Below, in pieces: positions 6,080 through 12,550 of a stretch of 27,841 bases of DNA. Made by a program: the position numbers and the translations under genes. This DNA is from CAKVLG01 sp045637805 (lineage in GTDB: Bacteria > Bacillota > Clostridia > Christensenellales > UBA1242). Where the stretch lies: NCBI GenBank assembly GCA_045637805.1, contig JAZUAE010000008.1:1-27841 (forward strand), read 5' to 3'. The notes below the pieces were generated by a model. It worked only from the letters and a program-made list of their open reading frames with translations. It ran no database searches and was not told the origin of the DNA. How positions within the stretch are numbered: the stretch's first letter is position 1; each line of letters begins with the position of its first letter.

Positions 6080-6565
6080 TTATTGTCTCAATTCCTCTCG
6101 AAGTTTCATCCACAATTTACCAAGTTCGTTTCTTCCATTTCTGTCTTTTCCAATTCCCCAAAAACTATCTTTTGGTGAATCTTCACAAATTAAATAATTT
6201 TCGGTTTGTAAGAGTTTGGTTTTTACATAAGGATTTTGTTCTATCTTTAGCCTTAAAAACTTTTCCATTAATTCCAGTTTCACATCATCCCAGTCTCTTC
6301 TTACCTTATCCGCATGCTTGCGCGCTATTTTTTGTGCTTCATGAGCTGAATAACAATCTATTATTTCCTTTGCCACCACTGGTGCAGTTTCAAAAAACTT
6401 ATGCGCTTGATACGCATGTTCCACAGTTTTATATAAAACACCATCTTTACATATACAAAATGATGAAAAATTATCAAACACAAAAAACTCCCTTGGATAA
6501 AACCCAATAAATTCATCAAACTTTTCAGCGAGCCACAAATCTCTATATTGCTCTAATTTAATCAT
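6080..6565 (-). CDS. NADAR-family protein (YbiA/DUF1768-like N-glycosidase)
   Basis: The 161-residue protein fits the NADAR fold over its whole length: FIGFYPREFFVFDNFSSFCI, then VEHAYQAHKFF, KIARKHADKVRRDW, LMEKFLRLK, LLQTENYLICED, and SFWGIGKDRNGRNELGKLWMKLR. Known members hydrolyse N-glycosidic bonds, for example in damaged riboflavin intermediates. Some remove ADP-ribose from guanine and act as antitoxins of DarT1-type ADP-ribosyltransferases. No DarT homologue is visible in the window. It has its own promoter (TTGTCG, 17 nt, TATAAT). The ribosome binding site is poor. Family call is firm, substrate unknown. Confidence 0.88.
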   Translation of the reverse strand: MIKLEQYRDLWLAEKFDEFIGFYPREFFVFDNFSSFCICKDGVLYKTVEHAYQAHKFFETAPVVAKEIIDCYSAHEAQKIARKHADKVRRDWDDVKLELMEKFLRLKIEQNPYVKTKLLQTENYLICEDSPKDSFWGIGKDRNGRNELGKLWMKLREELRQ

Positions 6566-6595
6566 AGCTTTAACACATTATCCTTTTACACATTT

Positions 6596-6624
6596 ATTAT
6601 ACTCTTTTTCAAATTTTTCGACAA
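6596..6624 (-). promoter_or_regulatory. Promoter of the NADAR-MazG unit
   Basis: Minus strand TTGTCG (6624-6619), 17-nt spacer, TATAAT (6601-6596), about 30 nt before the NADAR ATG. Confidence 0.65.
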
Positions 6625-6627
6625 CAA

Positions 6628-6653
6628 AAAAACGACCTATAGCGATCGTTTTT
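6628..6653 (-). terminator. Terminator of the HD gene at 6818-7480
   Basis: AAAAACGA/TCGTTTTT 8-bp stem with a 10-nt loop. On the minus strand a T7 run follows, just ahead of the NADAR promoter. Confidence 0.65.
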
Positions 6654-6751
6654 CAATAAATCTATTTTGTTCACTTTTTTGTTTGTCTTTAATTTTATAT
6701 TACCCCAAATAAAGCATTGTCAATTTTTATATAAATAAAATATATGCATTT

Positions 6752-6817
6752 TGATTCCCTTTAGCTCCAAAGTAGTGAGCCACATTAAACCTAAACCGAA
6801 TCATGGTTTAGGTTTTT
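6752..6817 (+). repeat. Dispersed repeat copy B (hairpin element without an upstream plus-strand gene)
   Basis: This shares TGATTCC-TTTAG, GTAGTGAGCCA and the stem AAACCTAAACC (6787-6797)/GGTTTAGGTTT (6805-6815) plus T tract with copy A; only the loop and a few joining bases differ. The T tract makes it a plus-strand terminator, yet the genes to its left are all on the minus strand. It therefore looks like the left-over 3' end of a lost plus-strand gene, or a mobile or recombining element. Confidence 0.8.
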
Positions 6818-7480
6818 TTATTTTAATTTTCCTTTTGTTTCTGCATCAAGTATACCCGCAATATAACTTTTGCATTCTTTTTCTTTTTCTAGTAATGTCC
6901 AAACTGCTTGTTGTTCCTTGGTTGTTTGTGGAATATCTAACCAATATTTTACATATCCATTTCTTCCAAATTTATTTTGAACAAAATTATATACTCTATC
7001 AATTTGTTCTTCCCTATTTAAATGACTTTCATTTTTAATCCCGTATTTCACTGGTCTTGAAAATACTAAATACATCGTATTGTTTCTATCCGCATCAGCG
7101 ACAATTTTACCATATATACTTCGCGGAGTATAATCAAGATGAGAAGAATGATCCACAACAGCTTCGGCAATCAATTTAATAGTTTTATCATTAAAAAAAT
7201 TCTTCAAAATTTTATCATTTAACACAATTTCGCCTGAGGCTTTTGCGTGCTCATCTCTACCTCTTGAAATACCAATATCATGATATGCCCCAACAACATA
7301 AGCTATTTCTAAATCAATTTTATAACCTTGCTTAATAAGTTCTTTCGCATAAATAACACAATTCTCTGTTACAAATTTAAAATGTGATATATTATGAGCC
7401 TTATCAAAATTTTTGTATTGTGATTTTATTTCTAAGTTTATATAATCTAACAATTTTTTTCTTACAAAATTAAACCTCAT
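6818..7480 (-). CDS. HD-domain phosphohydrolase, unknown substrate
   Basis: The 220-residue protein shows the HD-superfamily metal ligands in order: HNISHF (first His region), GAYHDIG (His-Asp pair), AVVDHS and ADADR. It resembles the general HD-domain group rather than SpoT-like hydrolases, because the SpoT block LVKLADRI.NL is absent. The start is the ATG at 7480, preceded by AAAGGAGAGG; an upstream ATG at 7507 would place that Shine-Dalgarno inside the gene. It has its own promoter (TTGAGG, 17 nt, TATATT). The substrate could be a nucleotide or phosphate ester; nothing in the sequence decides this. It is the second HD hydrolase of the island. Confidence 0.8.
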   Translation of the reverse strand: MRFNFVRKKLLDYINLEIKSQYKNFDKAHNISHFKFVTENCVIYAKELIKQGYKIDLEIAYVVGAYHDIGISRGRDEHAKASGEIVLNDKILKNFFNDKTIKLIAEAVVDHSSHLDYTPRSIYGKIVADADRNNTMYLVFSRPVKYGIKNESHLNREEQIDRVYNFVQNKFGRNGYVKYWLDIPQTTKEQQAVWTLLEKEKECKSYIAGILDAETKGKLK

Positions 7481-7497
7481 AACCTCTCCTTTTATAT

Positions 7498-7526
7498 AAT
7501 ATACCATATCAAAATTCCAACCTCAA
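7498..7526 (-). promoter_or_regulatory. Promoter of the HD gene
   Basis: Minus strand TTGAGG (7526-7521), 17 nt, TATATT (7503-7498), just before AAAGGAGAGG. Confidence 0.6.
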
Positions 7527-7592
7527 CTTATTGACACTGTTAATCACAACTAATTTTTCACCCCCATACAGTTACCCACAATTTCTAGACAC

Positions 7593-7618
7593 AAGCCATG
7601 GTTTAGGCTTTTTGTTTT
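7593..7618 (+). terminator. Short terminator-like hairpin, possible degraded copy of the dispersed repeat
   Basis: AAGCC/GGCTT 5-bp stem with a T tract. Its loop and 3' arm, CATGGTTTAGG, match copy B exactly over 11 bases, but the 5' arm has lost the TAAAC part. Confidence 0.5.
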
Positions 7619-7623
7619 TTCAT

Positions 7624-7652
7624 TTTACAATCTATGTACTTTTGTTTATAAT
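7624..7652 (+). promoter_or_regulatory. Promoter of the 118-residue gene
   Basis: TTTACA (7624-7629), 17-nt spacer, TATAAT (7647-7652). Confidence 0.7.
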
Positions 7653-7673
7653 TAAAAAAGGAGGAAACATTCC

Positions 7674-8030
7674 GTGTTATACATCAATGAAGACATACAA
7701 AAACATCACAATGAGTATATAAATCTTTTAAAACTTTGGGACGAAGCACATAGAAAATTAGAAACAAAATCAAACACTTTGAACAGATCTAAATTACAAA
7801 AACAATACGATACAGCTGGTAGAAACTTTAACAATTATACGGAAAATGTTTATGCAAAAATTGTCTATGACACTTTATCTAAAACAAAACCAAAACTAAT
7901 CAGAATTAAAACAAACCAAATATATGAGTGGGACGAAGTTTTTAAAGTCTCATTTGACAAACTTGACAAATTAGATCGAAGTATTATTGTTGGAATTGTA
8001 GAAGAAACTGGCGGATATCGAATAGTTTAA
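7674..8030 (+). CDS. Unknown 118-residue protein
   Basis: I do not recognise the family. The GTG at 7674 is chosen because AAGGAGG (7658-7664) stands 9 nt before it and a consensus promoter precedes that. The first ~70 residues are charged and probably helical (KLWDEAHRKLETKSNTLNRS). The last ~45 look beta-rich (KLIRIKTNQIYEWDEVFKVSF ... RSIIVGIVEETGGYRI), suggesting a small C-terminal domain. There is no signal peptide or membrane segment. It is a single-gene unit with its own promoter and terminator, like its neighbours. Confidence 0.7.
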   Translation: MLYINEDIQKHHNEYINLLKLWDEAHRKLETKSNTLNRSKLQKQYDTAGRNFNNYTENVYAKIVYDTLSKTKPKLIRIKTNQIYEWDEVFKVSFDKLDKLDRSIIVGIVEETGGYRIV

Positions 8031-8065
8031 ATTTTATTTGTATATAAATTTAATAAACAAAAAAT

Positions 8066-8092
8066 AAAAGCAGGGATTGTCCCCTGCTTTTT
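8066..8092. terminator. Bidirectional terminator between convergent genes
   Basis: AAAAGCAGGG/CCCTGCTTTT stem with a 6-nt loop, A/T tracts on both sides. It serves the 118-residue gene (plus) and the Gre-like gene (minus). Confidence 0.9.
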
Positions 8093-8103
8093 ATATTTTT
8101 ATT

Positions 8104-8610
8104 TTATAATTCCGGTTCCTCTTGTTTATTTGAAGCGTTTTCTTTTGATAATATATTTATACTGAAAATATTGTTTTTTACTTGATAAGAAACTGTTTCG
8201 CCTATCTTTTTCTTGTACAAAGCTTTTCCCATAGGCGAATTTATAGTTATACACAATAATCCATTTTCTCTATCCACCTCAGGAATTCCACCAACAATTT
8301 TTACACGCTCAACATCTTCTTCGTTATCAAATTTTATAGTTACAATATCATTAATATTAACAATATTCGCATCGACATTTTCTTCATTAATTACTTGCAA
8401 TCTTTTAATAAGTCTCTTTGTGTCTTTTATATTAGAAAGATATGATCTTCTAAGTTCATCATAAATTCCCGTTCTATAATTGTCATTTGCATTTGTACCA
8501 TAATCAGCTCTTGTTTTTAGATGTTCACTCAAAATCTCTTCCTGCTTCTCAAGCATTTTTACATATTGTTCATATCCTTCTTTTGTTACATATATAATTG
8601 AATCTTCCAT
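8104..8610 (-). CDS. GreA/GreB-family transcription factor paralogue with altered tip
   Basis: The protein has 168 residues. Residues 1-75 should form the coiled-coil hairpin. Residues about 85-150 match the FKBP-like C-terminal domain (VTIKFDNEEDVERVKIVGG, then SPMGKALYKKKIGETVSYQV). Gre factors bind the RNA polymerase secondary channel and trigger transcript cleavage using an acidic tip, GDLSENAEY. Here that stretch reads GTNANDNY (38-45), with at most one acidic residue, so cleavage activity may be lost. It could instead block the channel, as Gfh1-type paralogues do. GGAG precedes the ATG, and a promoter (TTGAAA, 17 nt, TATTAT) stands upstream. Its place among defence-like genes, away from core transcription genes, suggests an accessory copy. 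Confidence 0.78.
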   Translation of the reverse strand: MEDSIIYVTKEGYEQYVKMLEKQEEILSEHLKTRADYGTNANDNYRTGIYDELRRSYLSNIKDTKRLIKRLQVINEENVDANIVNINDIVTIKFDNEEDVERVKIVGGIPEVDRENGLLCITINSPMGKALYKKKIGETVSYQVKNNIFSINILSKENASNKQEEPEL

Positions 8611-8639
8611 AATTTTCTCCGAATTGTATTAATTTAATT

Positions 8640-8668
8640 ATAATAGCATATTATTTTTATTTTTTCAA
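8640..8668 (-). promoter_or_regulatory. Promoter of the Gre-like gene
   Basis: Minus strand TTGAAA (8668-8663), 17 nt, TATTAT (8645-8640). Confidence 0.6.
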
Positions 8669-8690
8669 GGTCAAATTTAAATTTAATTAA

Positions 8691-8720
8691 AAAACAGGAA
8701 AAATCATTCCCTGTTTTTTA
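8691..8720. terminator. Terminator behind the 276-residue gene
   Basis: AAAACAGG/CCTGTTTT 8-bp stem with an 11-nt loop, T-rich on both strands. It lies between the minus-strand gene at 8774-9604 and the Gre-like promoter. Confidence 0.7.
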
Positions 8721-8773
8721 TATTTTTCAACTTCTCCACTTGTTTTTTAAAATAATGTTATTAGCTTTATTTA

Positions 8774-9604
8774 TTATTGTTCTTTTTCAAAAAAGTTTTC
8801 AACGCAATTAATTAGTGTCGGTGTCATAAAATCAACATTTTCAATTTTATATAATTCTTTATCTTTTCCAGCATAATAACTCTGAACACTATTTAAGATC
8901 CAGTAATTATCCTCCTCGCTCTTTAAAAAAGTATAAATGTTTTTATGTTGTTTATCAACAAACCTTACACTTTCTATATCTTCTTTTTTTATTTTGCGTA
9001 TATTGTTTGTTTCAGATCCATCAATTAGTTTTGCAGTTGTTTCAACATCTTCACCAAATGCTTTACGCATCGAACTGCTTGAAAAAAGAATTAATGCATC
9101 ATCACAATTTAATTGAGTTATATTTTTTCTTAAGAAATTTAAAGGTTTACCATCTCTTAGGTCAATTACTCCTTCTTTCGTTTCCCTTTTCATTTTATTT
9201 TGAGCTAGCAGCACAAAATAATTTTCACTAACCTTTTCTTGATTGAAAATTTTATCATTTATTCCAAGAACAATGTTTGTGTTCATGTCATCACCAAGCC
9301 TATATAGACCTGTAGTTTTTACTATCAAATTAAGACTGTTATTGTTAACTGCATTTTTCAATCTAATATCGTAAATTTTTGATGAAGCGTTCCTTACCAT
9401 CTCATACGAGTTTGATTTTTTAATTAGTGTTTTTAGTATACTATCATCAATTAAAACTAAACTACTAGAATTACTTTTTTCATAATGATAAAGCCAGTTA
9501 AGAACATTATTGTCTGTCATTTTTAACACAATTTCCGGCCCATTATTTTCACGTATTACAGCTTCCTGGTTTGCTTTTATATTCTCATCAATAAATTTTT
9601 TCAT
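8774..9604 (-). CDS. Unknown 276-residue cytoplasmic protein
   Basis: No family is recognised. The sequence has alternating helical and strand-like segments, a Ser-rich stretch (ILFSSSSMRKAFG) and no signal peptide, membrane helix, P-loop, HD, PIN or zinc motif that I can see. The ATG at 9604 is chosen because AGGTG lies 6 nt before it; a GTG at 9613 lies within that Shine-Dalgarno. A strong promoter (TTGAAA, 17 nt, TATAAT) precedes it. It is divergent from the 44-aa/PIN operon, sharing a 120-bp intergenic region, so co-regulation is possible. Confidence 0.75.
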   Translation of the reverse strand: MKKFIDENIKANQEAVIRENNGPEIVLKMTDNNVLNWLYHYEKSNSSSLVLIDDSILKTLIKKSNSYEMVRNASSKIYDIRLKNAVNNNSLNLIVKTTGLYRLGDDMNTNIVLGINDKIFNQEKVSENYFVLLAQNKMKRETKEGVIDLRDGKPLNFLRKNITQLNCDDALILFSSSSMRKAFGEDVETTAKLIDGSETNNIRKIKKEDIESVRFVDKQHKNIYTFLKSEEDNYWILNSVQSYYAGKDKELYKIENVDFMTPTLINCVENFFEKEQ

Positions 9605-9621
9605 AGTAATCACCTAGATTT

Positions 9622-9650
9622 ATTATACAATCTTTAATTTGTTTTTTCAA
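9622..9650 (-). promoter_or_regulatory. Promoter of the 276-residue gene
   Basis: Minus strand TTGAAA (9650-9645), 17 nt, TATAAT (9627-9622). Confidence 0.7.
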
Positions 9651-9699
9651 TATATATTGATATTATTTTATTTGTACACTAGCAATTTCCCATTTTTCG

Positions 9700-9708
9700 T
9701 GATATAAT
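9700..9708 (+). promoter_or_regulatory. Extended -10 promoter of the 44-aa + PIN operon
   Basis: TG (9700-9701) one base before TATAAT (9703-9708). The -35 (TAGCAA, 17 nt upstream) is poor, as usual for extended -10 promoters. AAAGGAG (9718-9724) follows. Confidence 0.6.
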
Positions 9709-9731
9709 TAAATAAATAAAGGAGAACATTT

Positions 9732-9866
9732 ATGAAACCTGAAATTGAAAAAGCTAAAAAGATTATGCGATCAATGTCTTATGATGAGCAATGCGATAGA
9801 TTTGAAAAATTTATAAAAGAAAACAAATGTAAAACTATAGAAGGTAATAAAAATGGTAAACAATAA
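9732..9866 (+). CDS. 44-residue protein, candidate antitoxin of the PIN-domain gene
   Basis: This short charged peptide (MKPEIEKAKKIMRSMSYDEQ at the N-terminus, Lys/Glu-rich, ending GNKNGKQ) is predicted to be mostly helical and cytoplasmic. It has a good ribosome binding site (AAAGGAG, 7 nt before ATG) and a promoter. It overlaps the downstream PIN gene by 14 bp, so the two are translationally coupled. Small charged first genes overlapping a PIN gene are the usual antitoxin position in VapBC-type systems. No DNA-binding fold is apparent in 44 residues, so the antitoxin role is inferred from layout only. Confidence 0.65.
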   Translation: MKPEIEKAKKIMRSMSYDEQCDRFEKFIKENKCKTIEGNKNGKQ

Positions 9867-10569
9867 AAATTATCTATATATTGCATTTGACTCTGATATT
9901 TTTAGTTCATTAGCTGACGCGCTTAAACTAAGAGATCCTTCCACTCCAGAATATTTAAAACGTAAATTGTTAAAATCTATAAATGACATTGAAAATATCG
10001 ATTATTTACTAGATAAAATCATTGCTGGCGAAATCCGCCCAGTTGTCGTAAACACTGTTTTTAACGAAGTCTCACTTGTTCCACATATTGCGCCTTTCCT
10101 GAAAAAATTTGGATACTTCCCAAAAACCACAAAGGCTAACCGATTAAAAAAGCGTGAACAAGTTAAAGATTTGGCAAAAGCATACTGTGAATCAGCAGAT
10201 ATAAATGGTAAAACATCTACGCCTCCAATGAAAAAAGCTTACAATGCTTATGCAGATGAATACACACCATCTAATGATGCTATCGCTATGGCAGAAGCGA
10301 CTATTGAAAATTGTATTTTTGTTACAGGTAATGGAAAAGACTTTATCTTCTACGGAAAAGACTCTGATAATACTGATAGATCTTCGAAAATTATTGCCAT
10401 TAACATTAAAAAAGGATATTGTACTATCGCGCCTAACGGTTTCGCTCACGCTCCAAAACCTTCATCATTAAAAGATTTTTTACAACAATTCAAAAAATTC
10501 GGAACTGAATGCCATTATGTTCAACCAAATGAAGAACCTGTTCCAGAAAACACAGACTTCTTATTATAA
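9853..10569 (+). CDS. PIN-domain protein, candidate ribonuclease toxin
   Basis: The 238-residue protein carries the acidic residues of PIN nucleases in order: AFDSDIFSSL (D13, D15), NTVFNEVS (E72), SNDAIAMAEA (D142) and VTGNGKDF (D163). PIN domains cleave RNA with divalent metal; VapC toxins of this class cut tRNA or rRNA. It is longer than typical VapC (about 130 residues), with an insertion around residues 85-140 and a C-terminal extension. The latter (KDFLQQFKKFGTECHYVQ) is not recognised. It overlaps the 44-residue gene, so the ATG at 9853 is embedded in that coding region. It is the last accessory gene before the rplJ leader. Confidence 0.75.
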   Translation: MVNNKNYLYIAFDSDIFSSLADALKLRDPSTPEYLKRKLLKSINDIENIDYLLDKIIAGEIRPVVVNTVFNEVSLVPHIAPFLKKFGYFPKTTKANRLKKREQVKDLAKAYCESADINGKTSTPPMKKAYNAYADEYTPSNDAIAMAEATIENCIFVTGNGKDFIFYGKDSDNTDRSSKIIAINIKKGYCTIAPNGFAHAPKPSSLKDFLQQFKKFGTECHYVQPNEEPVPENTDFLL

Positions 10570-10583
10570 TTTGCATAAAACTA

Positions 10584-10612
10584 TTGACAAAACAAAATAA
10601 TACATATATAAT
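10584..10612 (+). promoter_or_regulatory. Consensus promoter of rplJ-rplL
   Basis: TTGACA (10584-10589), 17-nt spacer, TATAAT (10607-10612): a full match to the sigma-A consensus, as expected for a ribosomal protein operon. Confidence 0.9.
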
Positions 10613-10630
10613 AACCGAGTAATAAAAATT

Positions 10631-10743
10631 CTTGTGCCAAAGACAGTAAGCGGCTTACGCCTTAAATTTGCTTACCGAGGAACAAAACTCTGGGTTAATT
10701 TCTATCCCCGTGCTTTGCGTCCTGCGCACACGGGGTTTTTATT
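10631..10743 (+). ncRNA. Ribosomal protein L10 leader with terminator
   Basis: GCCAAAGACAGTAAGCGG ... TTAAATTTGCTTACCGAGGAA matches the conserved core of the L10 leader that binds L10(L12)4 in Gram-positive bacteria. It is followed by CCCCGTG/CACGGGG (10706-10712, 10729-10735) and a T tract. When L10-L12 is in excess it binds the leader and stops expression of its own operon, here probably by premature termination. The call rests on recalled consensus, position and promoter. Confidence 0.85.
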
Positions 10744-10772
10744 TACACTTCACACTAAAAGGAGGGTAAATA

Positions 10773-11264
10773 ATGTCAGCTAACTATGAAAACAAAAAAG
10801 TTGTAGTTGAAGAAATCAAAAACTTAGCTAAAGACGCTAAAGCCATCGTACTTGTTGACTACAAAGGTATGAACGTTGAACAAGTAACAGAGCTTAGAAA
10901 AGAAGTTAGAAATGCTGGCGCTACATATAAAGTTTACAAAAACAGACTTATGAAGCTTGCATTTGAAGAACTTGGCATCAATCTTGACTCTAGCGTTTAT
11001 GATGGAACAACTGCAGTTATATTCGATTCCAATGATGTTATTGCTCCTACTAAGATTGCTAACGGCGGCGAAACAAAATACAACAAAGTATTTAAGATCA
11101 AAGCTGGATACGTTGAAGGAAAAGCAGTTGATGCTGCATACATTAAACAATTAGCATCAATCCCTTCAAAGGAAGTTTTAGTAGCACAATTACTTGGAAT
11201 GCTTACTATGCCTATGCGTGGGCTTGCAGTGGCTATTGACCAAATTGCAAAAAAGAACGCGTAA
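10773..11264 (+). CDS. rplJ: Ribosomal protein L10 (bL/uL10)
   Basis: The protein has 163 residues, a normal L10 length. N-terminal block KAIVLVDYKGMNVEQVTELRKEVRNAG, then YKVYKNRLMKLAFEELG, identify L10; the C-terminal helix (MRGLAVAIDQIAKKNA) anchors L7/L12 dimers. It forms the stalk base that recruits translation GTPases. AAGGAGGG precedes the ATG. It is directly downstream of its own autoregulatory leader and 23 bp before rplL. rplK and rplA are not upstream; the accessory island is there instead. Confidence 0.97.
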   Translation: MSANYENKKVVVEEIKNLAKDAKAIVLVDYKGMNVEQVTELRKEVRNAGATYKVYKNRLMKLAFEELGINLDSSVYDGTTAVIFDSNDVIAPTKIANGGETKYNKVFKIKAGYVEGKAVDAAYIKQLASIPSKEVLVAQLLGMLTMPMRGLAVAIDQIAKKNA

Positions 11265-11287
11265 TTTAAAATAAGGAGATAATCAAA

Positions 11288-11665
11288 ATGGCAGATATCA
11301 AAAAATTTGTAGAAGATGTTAAATCATTAACAGTTGTTGAGCTTAACGATCTTGTTAAAGCTCTTGAAGAAGAATTTGGAGTAAGCGCAGCAGCTATGGC
11401 AGTTGCAGCTCCAGCTGGTGGTGCAGCTCCTGCTGCAGCAGCAGAAGAAGAAAAAAGCGAATACACAGTTGTACTTAAAGATGTTGGTGCTAATAAAATC
11501 AACGTTATTAAAGTTATTCGTGACGTTACAGGTCTTGGACTTTCTGAGTCTAAAGCTCTTGCTGATAACGTTCCAAGCACAATTAAAGAAAACGTTGCAA
11601 CAGAAGCAGCTAAAGAAATGGTAGAAAAATTCAAAGCTGCTGGTGCAACAGCTGAATTAAAGTAA
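11288..11665 (+). CDS. rplL: Ribosomal protein L7/L12
   Basis: The protein has 125 residues. It has an N-terminal dimerisation domain (FVEDVKSLTVVELNDLVKALEEEFGV), an Ala/Gly-rich hinge (about residues 38-55) and a C-terminal domain with KINVIKVIRDVTGLGLSESKALAD. It is the flexible stalk protein that contacts EF-Tu, EF-G, IF2 and release factors. AAGGAG lies upstream. It is the last gene of the operon; rpoB does not follow, since a strong terminator and converging genes come next. Confidence 0.97.
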   Translation: MADIKKFVEDVKSLTVVELNDLVKALEEEFGVSAAAMAVAAPAGGAAPAAAAEEEKSEYTVVLKDVGANKINVIKVIRDVTGLGLSESKALADNVPSTIKENVATEAAKEMVEKFKAAGATAELK

Positions 11666-11702
11666 TTTAGTAGAGCGATAAATAAAATAAAGTGTGAAGA
11701 AA

Positions 11703-11740
11703 AAAACCTCTGGAAATTTCCAGAGGTTTTATTTTTTTTT
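11703..11740. terminator. Strong bidirectional terminator after rplL
   Basis: A continuous palindrome AAAACCTCTGGAAA/TTTCCAGAGGTTTT, then A and a long T run. It ends rplJ-rplL on the plus strand and the converging gene at 11739 on the minus strand. Confidence 0.92.
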
Positions 11741-12047
11741 ACATACTTGGTTGTGAATCAACAAAGGCTTGATATATTTTATTTTTATCAAACATTGGAT
11801 AGCTTAAAGCATCTCCACAAGTTGTTTGTGTTTGTACAGAATCTTCCCTAACTATCACTTCAGCTTTTGCATTTTCAATATTTGGCCAGGTCTTCATTGA
11901 CATTTTTAACCTACAAGCAACCGCTTTTAATGTGTCGAATCTTTTTACTTGTGCATCATTTACGTCCCATGTAATATCATATATACCCGCCTTAACACAT
12001 TTTATAATTTCATCATCACTCATATTTTTCATATCTTCGTAATTCAT
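11739..12047 (-). CDS. Unknown 102-residue protein
   Basis: The family is not recognised. The first ~20 residues are acidic (MNYEDMKNMSDDEIIKCVKAG); the rest is mixed, with two cysteines and no membrane segment. AAAGGAGAGAG before the ATG is an excellent ribosome binding site. It starts 16 nt behind the preceding membrane-protein gene, so the two form an operon. Confidence 0.7.
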   Translation of the reverse strand: MNYEDMKNMSDDEIIKCVKAGIYDITWDVNDAQVKRFDTLKAVACRLKMSMKTWPNIENAKAEVIVREDSVQTQTTCGDALSYPMFDKNKIYQAFVDSQPSM

Positions 12048-12063
12048 TTTACTCTCTCCTTTT

Positions 12064-12495
12064 TTATCTTAAAATTATTGTTGTGCTTGTTGGACAAATT
12101 TCTTCACCCTCAGCTAAAACAATTTCTTGTCCATGTTGATACTCTTTTACATATAAACCAATCCTTATATTAAAAGACTCTTCATTTGCATATGCTGACA
12201 GAACAGTGTATTTACCTGGTTTTATCTCATTTTTCTTACCAACAATCATAACTTTACGTGGTTGAAGTAAAACATCTTTTCTATTATAAGAAATGTTTAT
12301 TTCTCCCTCTTGATCAACGATCGTATGATCGTTTGTATATCTAACACCTTTTTCAATGTTAACATCATCAACCATACGAGTTTTTTCCTCGTCTTTTTTC
12401 TTTTTATTCTTGATCATGTTTTTAATTGTAACTGCAGCAAATATAATTACAAGTAAAACAATAACGCCAAGTAATCCATATTTGATATATTCCAT
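12064..12495 (-). CDS. Unknown single-pass membrane protein, 143 residues
   Basis: Residues about 5-28 form one hydrophobic helix (YIKYGLLGVIVLLVIIFAAV), followed by a lysine-rich stretch (NMIKNKKKKDEEK). That places the C-terminal ~105 residues in the cytoplasm by the positive-inside rule. The soluble part looks beta-rich. No family is recognised. TAGGAG precedes the ATG. Promoter TTGATT, 17 nt, TAAAAT lies upstream, with its -35 reaching almost to the end of the MBL gene. It is cotranscribed with the 102-residue gene. Confidence 0.72.
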   Translation of the reverse strand: MEYIKYGLLGVIVLLVIIFAAVTIKNMIKNKKKKDEEKTRMVDDVNIEKGVRYTNDHTIVDQEGEINISYNRKDVLLQPRKVMIVGKKNEIKPGKYTVLSAYANEESFNIRIGLYVKEYQHGQEIVLAEGEEICPTSTTIILR

Positions 12496-12516
12496 ATATT
12501 TTTCTCCTACAATAAA

Positions 12517-12545
12517 ATTTTAACATAAATCTTAATTCAAATCAA
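12517..12545 (-). promoter_or_regulatory. Promoter of the membrane-protein / 102-residue operon
   Basis: Minus strand TTGATT (12545-12540), 17 nt, TAAAAT (12522-12517). Confidence 0.55.
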
Positions 12546-12550
12546 GGTTT

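Noticed and set aside
5728..6510. Plus-strand ORFs opposite the MazG-like and NADAR genes
   Set aside because: They are Phe/Ser/Leu-rich complements of well-supported minus-strand genes without translation signals.
5614..6817. Integron attC sites for the repeat copies A and B
   Set aside because: I see no attC R/L core boxes (GTTRRRY) and no integron integrase; the hairpins end in T tracts like ordinary terminators.
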